Positions 25,904 to 27,356 of a stretch of DNA of 27,356 nucleotides are shown here, one piece after another. Origin of the DNA: a virus; IMG/VR virus record IMGVR_UViG_3300031240_000038, positions 1 through 27,356 of that record, one strand, 5' to 3'. Position numbers and translations under genes: made by a program. Numbering within the stretch: the first letter of the stretch is position 1; every line of letters begins with the position of its first letter. The notes beneath the pieces are model-generated. The model searched no databases. It saw only the letters and a program-made list of their open reading frames with translations, and had not been told where the DNA came from.

Positions 25904-26205
25904 TGCCGTGGCGGCTCCCCGATGGCTTCATCGATGACACGCACACCTGGCAGTCACATAACGACCAGGTAGCCTTTGAAAAGGCATTTGAATCCTCGGA
26001 CGACGAGGAGCAGAAGATGGCCATGGCTCTCTTTTGCGCCGACCCGTCGACTCCCGAGAAGTTCATTCGCCGGACATTAGTCGACACGCGGCAGACGGAT
26101 CGTACCGCTCCCTCTTTCCCCCCGGCTACAATAGAAGAGGTATTCGCCCGTAGTCAGGTCCCTACTGGTGACAATGACATGGCACGACAGAGCGGGGCTC
26201 ACTAA
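25903..26205 (+). CDS. unknown 100-residue protein
   Basis: ATG 25903 overlaps the previous TAA (TAATG). The product has an acidic middle helix (NDQVAFEKAFESSDDEEQKM) followed by MAMALFCADPSTPEKFIRRT and a Pro/Ser-rich region. An earlier in-frame ATG (25852) is inside the previous gene. No family was recognised. Confidence 0.7.
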   Translation: MPWRLPDGFIDDTHTWQSHNDQVAFEKAFESSDDEEQKMAMALFCADPSTPEKFIRRTLVDTRQTDRTAPSFPPATIEEVFARSQVPTGDNDMARQSGAH

Positions 26206-27155
26206 TGGCCAAGGCTAACCTGCCGAACAAGGAAACATTCGACTTTCACGTCAAGAACGTCGTGAATTCCGTTCAGTCTGCCACGCCGGAGGAGACAAAG
26301 GCTGGCCTCGGCTGGTACCCGGAAGCTCACGCGCAGACGCTCGGCGTCGCGGCGAAGAATCCCGGTCCGATCGAGGACTACGAGAACCCCGGCACGCGGG
26401 ATAAGTTCGGCGTCGGCGGAAACCAGGTCGGATCAGTCCACCCGGCCATGGCCCGCGCTGCGGGCGAGGTCGCGGCCCTGTCTCCCGCCCGTCCCGCTGG
26501 CATGCGCTGGGAGCAGAATGTCCCCGCCGCCGCGCAGCTCCAGAGTGTCACGCCAGAGCAGCGCGGGTCAATCAATGAGGCCCGGACGGCGGCTAAGGCA
26601 CAGTCGGCAGCTCAGGGGAAGCTAAAGGCGGCCAAGAACAGCGGCCTCGGCGTCGAAGAGGCGCAAGGGAATCTCGACAGGGCAGCGGAAGCATTCAAGG
26701 TCCGTTCGGCTTCAGCTCGCGCGCCATTCAAGGGCACCCCGCTTGGGCACGCCGGAGTCCACGCGATCGGCAAGGCCCTGGACATCCAGTCGGGCGACGT
26801 CCACCCGTTCACCGCGCTCGGTGAGGTCAAGGAGCGTCACTTCGCTCACGACCTAGCTCGCCCGTATGACGCTCACGAGGCGTTTAACGGCGCGAGCGGG
26901 ACCATTGACGAGCACATGCGGAATGTCATGGAGGGCCCGGAGCAGCGACACGGATGGAAAGAGGACAGCGCCGGAAGCATCGCCGCCCCGCGCACCGCCC
27001 CCGACCCCGGCCAGCTCAGCGGGTACATCTACGGCCGGTCAGTCCTCCATGAGGCGGCCCGCCAGCTCCGCATGCGACCAAACGCAGCCCAGCCCGTTTC
27101 CTGGGTCCATGAAAAGGCAAGTAAGCCGCGCCTGGGTAACCGGGGCACTAAGTAG
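26205..27155 (+). CDS. conserved phage protein (DUF7178-like)
   Basis: ATG 26205 shares a base with the previous TAA. The 316-residue protein resembles a family seen in many actinophages: an N-terminal helix followed by GLGWYPEAHAQTLG (35-48), then AGEVAALSPARPAGMRWEQN (86-105), a long Ala/Lys-rich coiled-coil insert (about 120-170), GKALDIQSGDVHPF, a Asp-rich segment GTIDEHMRNVM and SVLHEAARQLRM near the end. The pattern WYPEAH, ALSP...WExN and DxH is conserved in the family, but its biochemical function is unknown to me. Placement by memory of the family only. Confidence 0.6.
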   Translation: MAKANLPNKETFDFHVKNVVNSVQSATPEETKAGLGWYPEAHAQTLGVAAKNPGPIEDYENPGTRDKFGVGGNQVGSVHPAMARAAGEVAALSPARPAGMRWEQNVPAAAQLQSVTPEQRGSINEARTAAKAQSAAQGKLKAAKNSGLGVEEAQGNLDRAAEAFKVRSASARAPFKGTPLGHAGVHAIGKALDIQSGDVHPFTALGEVKERHFAHDLARPYDAHEAFNGASGTIDEHMRNVMEGPEQRHGWKEDSAGSIAAPRTAPDPGQLSGYIYGRSVLHEAARQLRMRPNAAQPVSWVHEKASKPRLGNRGTK

Positions 27156-27163
27156 GAGTTCGA

Positions 27164-27356
27164 ATGGGACGTCCAGTCAGCCGGTCAGTGAACCGGGAGC
27201 TAGCGCAGGGCCTGACCGATGGCAGCTATAAGCAGATCGTGAAGGACCGTGGCGGCATTGTCGAGAGTTCGACATACGAGGCCCGCAAGAACCTCTCTGT
27301 TCCGCTCTACGGCATTGTGGAGAAGGAAGAGAAGGAGCTTGGCGACGCCGTTGGCC
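27164..27356 (+). CDS. partial CDS, unknown, runs off the window
   Basis: ATG 27164 follows AGTAGGAGTTCGA, a good ribosome site. The 64 visible codons encode MGRPVSRSVNRELAQGLTDG, then YEARKNLSVPLYG and EKEEKELGD, a basic start and an acidic helix. The frame is open at the window end. No family can be named from the visible part. Confidence 0.65.
   Translation, partial: MGRPVSRSVNRELAQGLTDGSYKQIVKDRGGIVESSTYEARKNLSVPLYGIVEKEEKELGDAVG

Noticed and set aside
26120-26145. TACAAT as a -10 box inside the 25903 gene
   Set aside because: No -35 at proper distance and no gene start directly served.
1-27356. tRNA genes or integrase
   Set aside because: No cloverleaf-like segments or recombinase motifs were recognised on either strand by eye.

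Overview
The window is a continuous piece of a GC-rich (about 60 % by eye) bacteriophage genome. Everything I can support is on the + strand. Genes are packed with ATGA, TAATG or GTGA overlaps and no non-coding gap exceeds about 80 bases. High G/C at third codon positions, a WhiB-family regulator and an HslV-like Ntn hydrolase point to a phage of an actinobacterium, most likely Streptomyces or a relative. The host is inferred from style and gene content, not shown directly. No tRNA, integrase, CRISPR array or insertion sequence was seen.

Layout. (1) 1-7223 is a replication block: a winged-helix protein whose gene carries four 21-bp-spaced direct repeats (candidate origin, as in lambda O), several small genes, a DnaB-type helicase, a string of tiny coupled genes, a CHC2/TOPRIM primase, a P-loop protein and an SNF2-type helicase. 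(2) 7270-9931 is a run of small unknown genes, including a membrane protein and a MerR-like DNA-binding protein. (3) 9993-14367 holds a gp32-like single-stranded DNA-binding protein, a PolA-type DNA polymerase with an unusual translation start and a strong hairpin, and Zn-ribbon and unknown genes. (4) 14393-18741 holds a RecA-like recombinase, an HslV-like hydrolase, a PD-(D/E)XK resolvase-like nuclease, WhiB, a Cas4/RecB-like nuclease whose frame overruns the next two genes, and three small genes. (5) 18816-22845 is a unit bounded by a promoter and a terminator. It contains a two-helix membrane peptide, a full-length GTP-type phosphoenolpyruvate carboxykinase (PEPCK), small genes, two all-alpha nucleotide pyrophosphatases and an endonuclease VII-like protein. 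(6) 22888-27356 begins with a SpoVS-like protein, then small Gly/Gln/Pro-rich orphans, a probable HExxH zinc metallopeptidase, a zinc-ribbon protein and a conserved phage protein. It may lead into virion genes.

Together, blocks 1-4 give a nearly complete phage replication and recombination set: initiator, helicase, primase, SSB, polymerase, recombinase, nucleases. Block 5 looks like metabolic support: carbon flux through PEP/oxaloacetate plus nucleotide-pool control. The most unusual items are the intact PEPCK, the candidate in-gene iteron origin, the hairpin and non-ATG start of the polymerase, the SpoVS homologue and the metallopeptidase. All functions rest on motif recognition by eye; no database search was possible.
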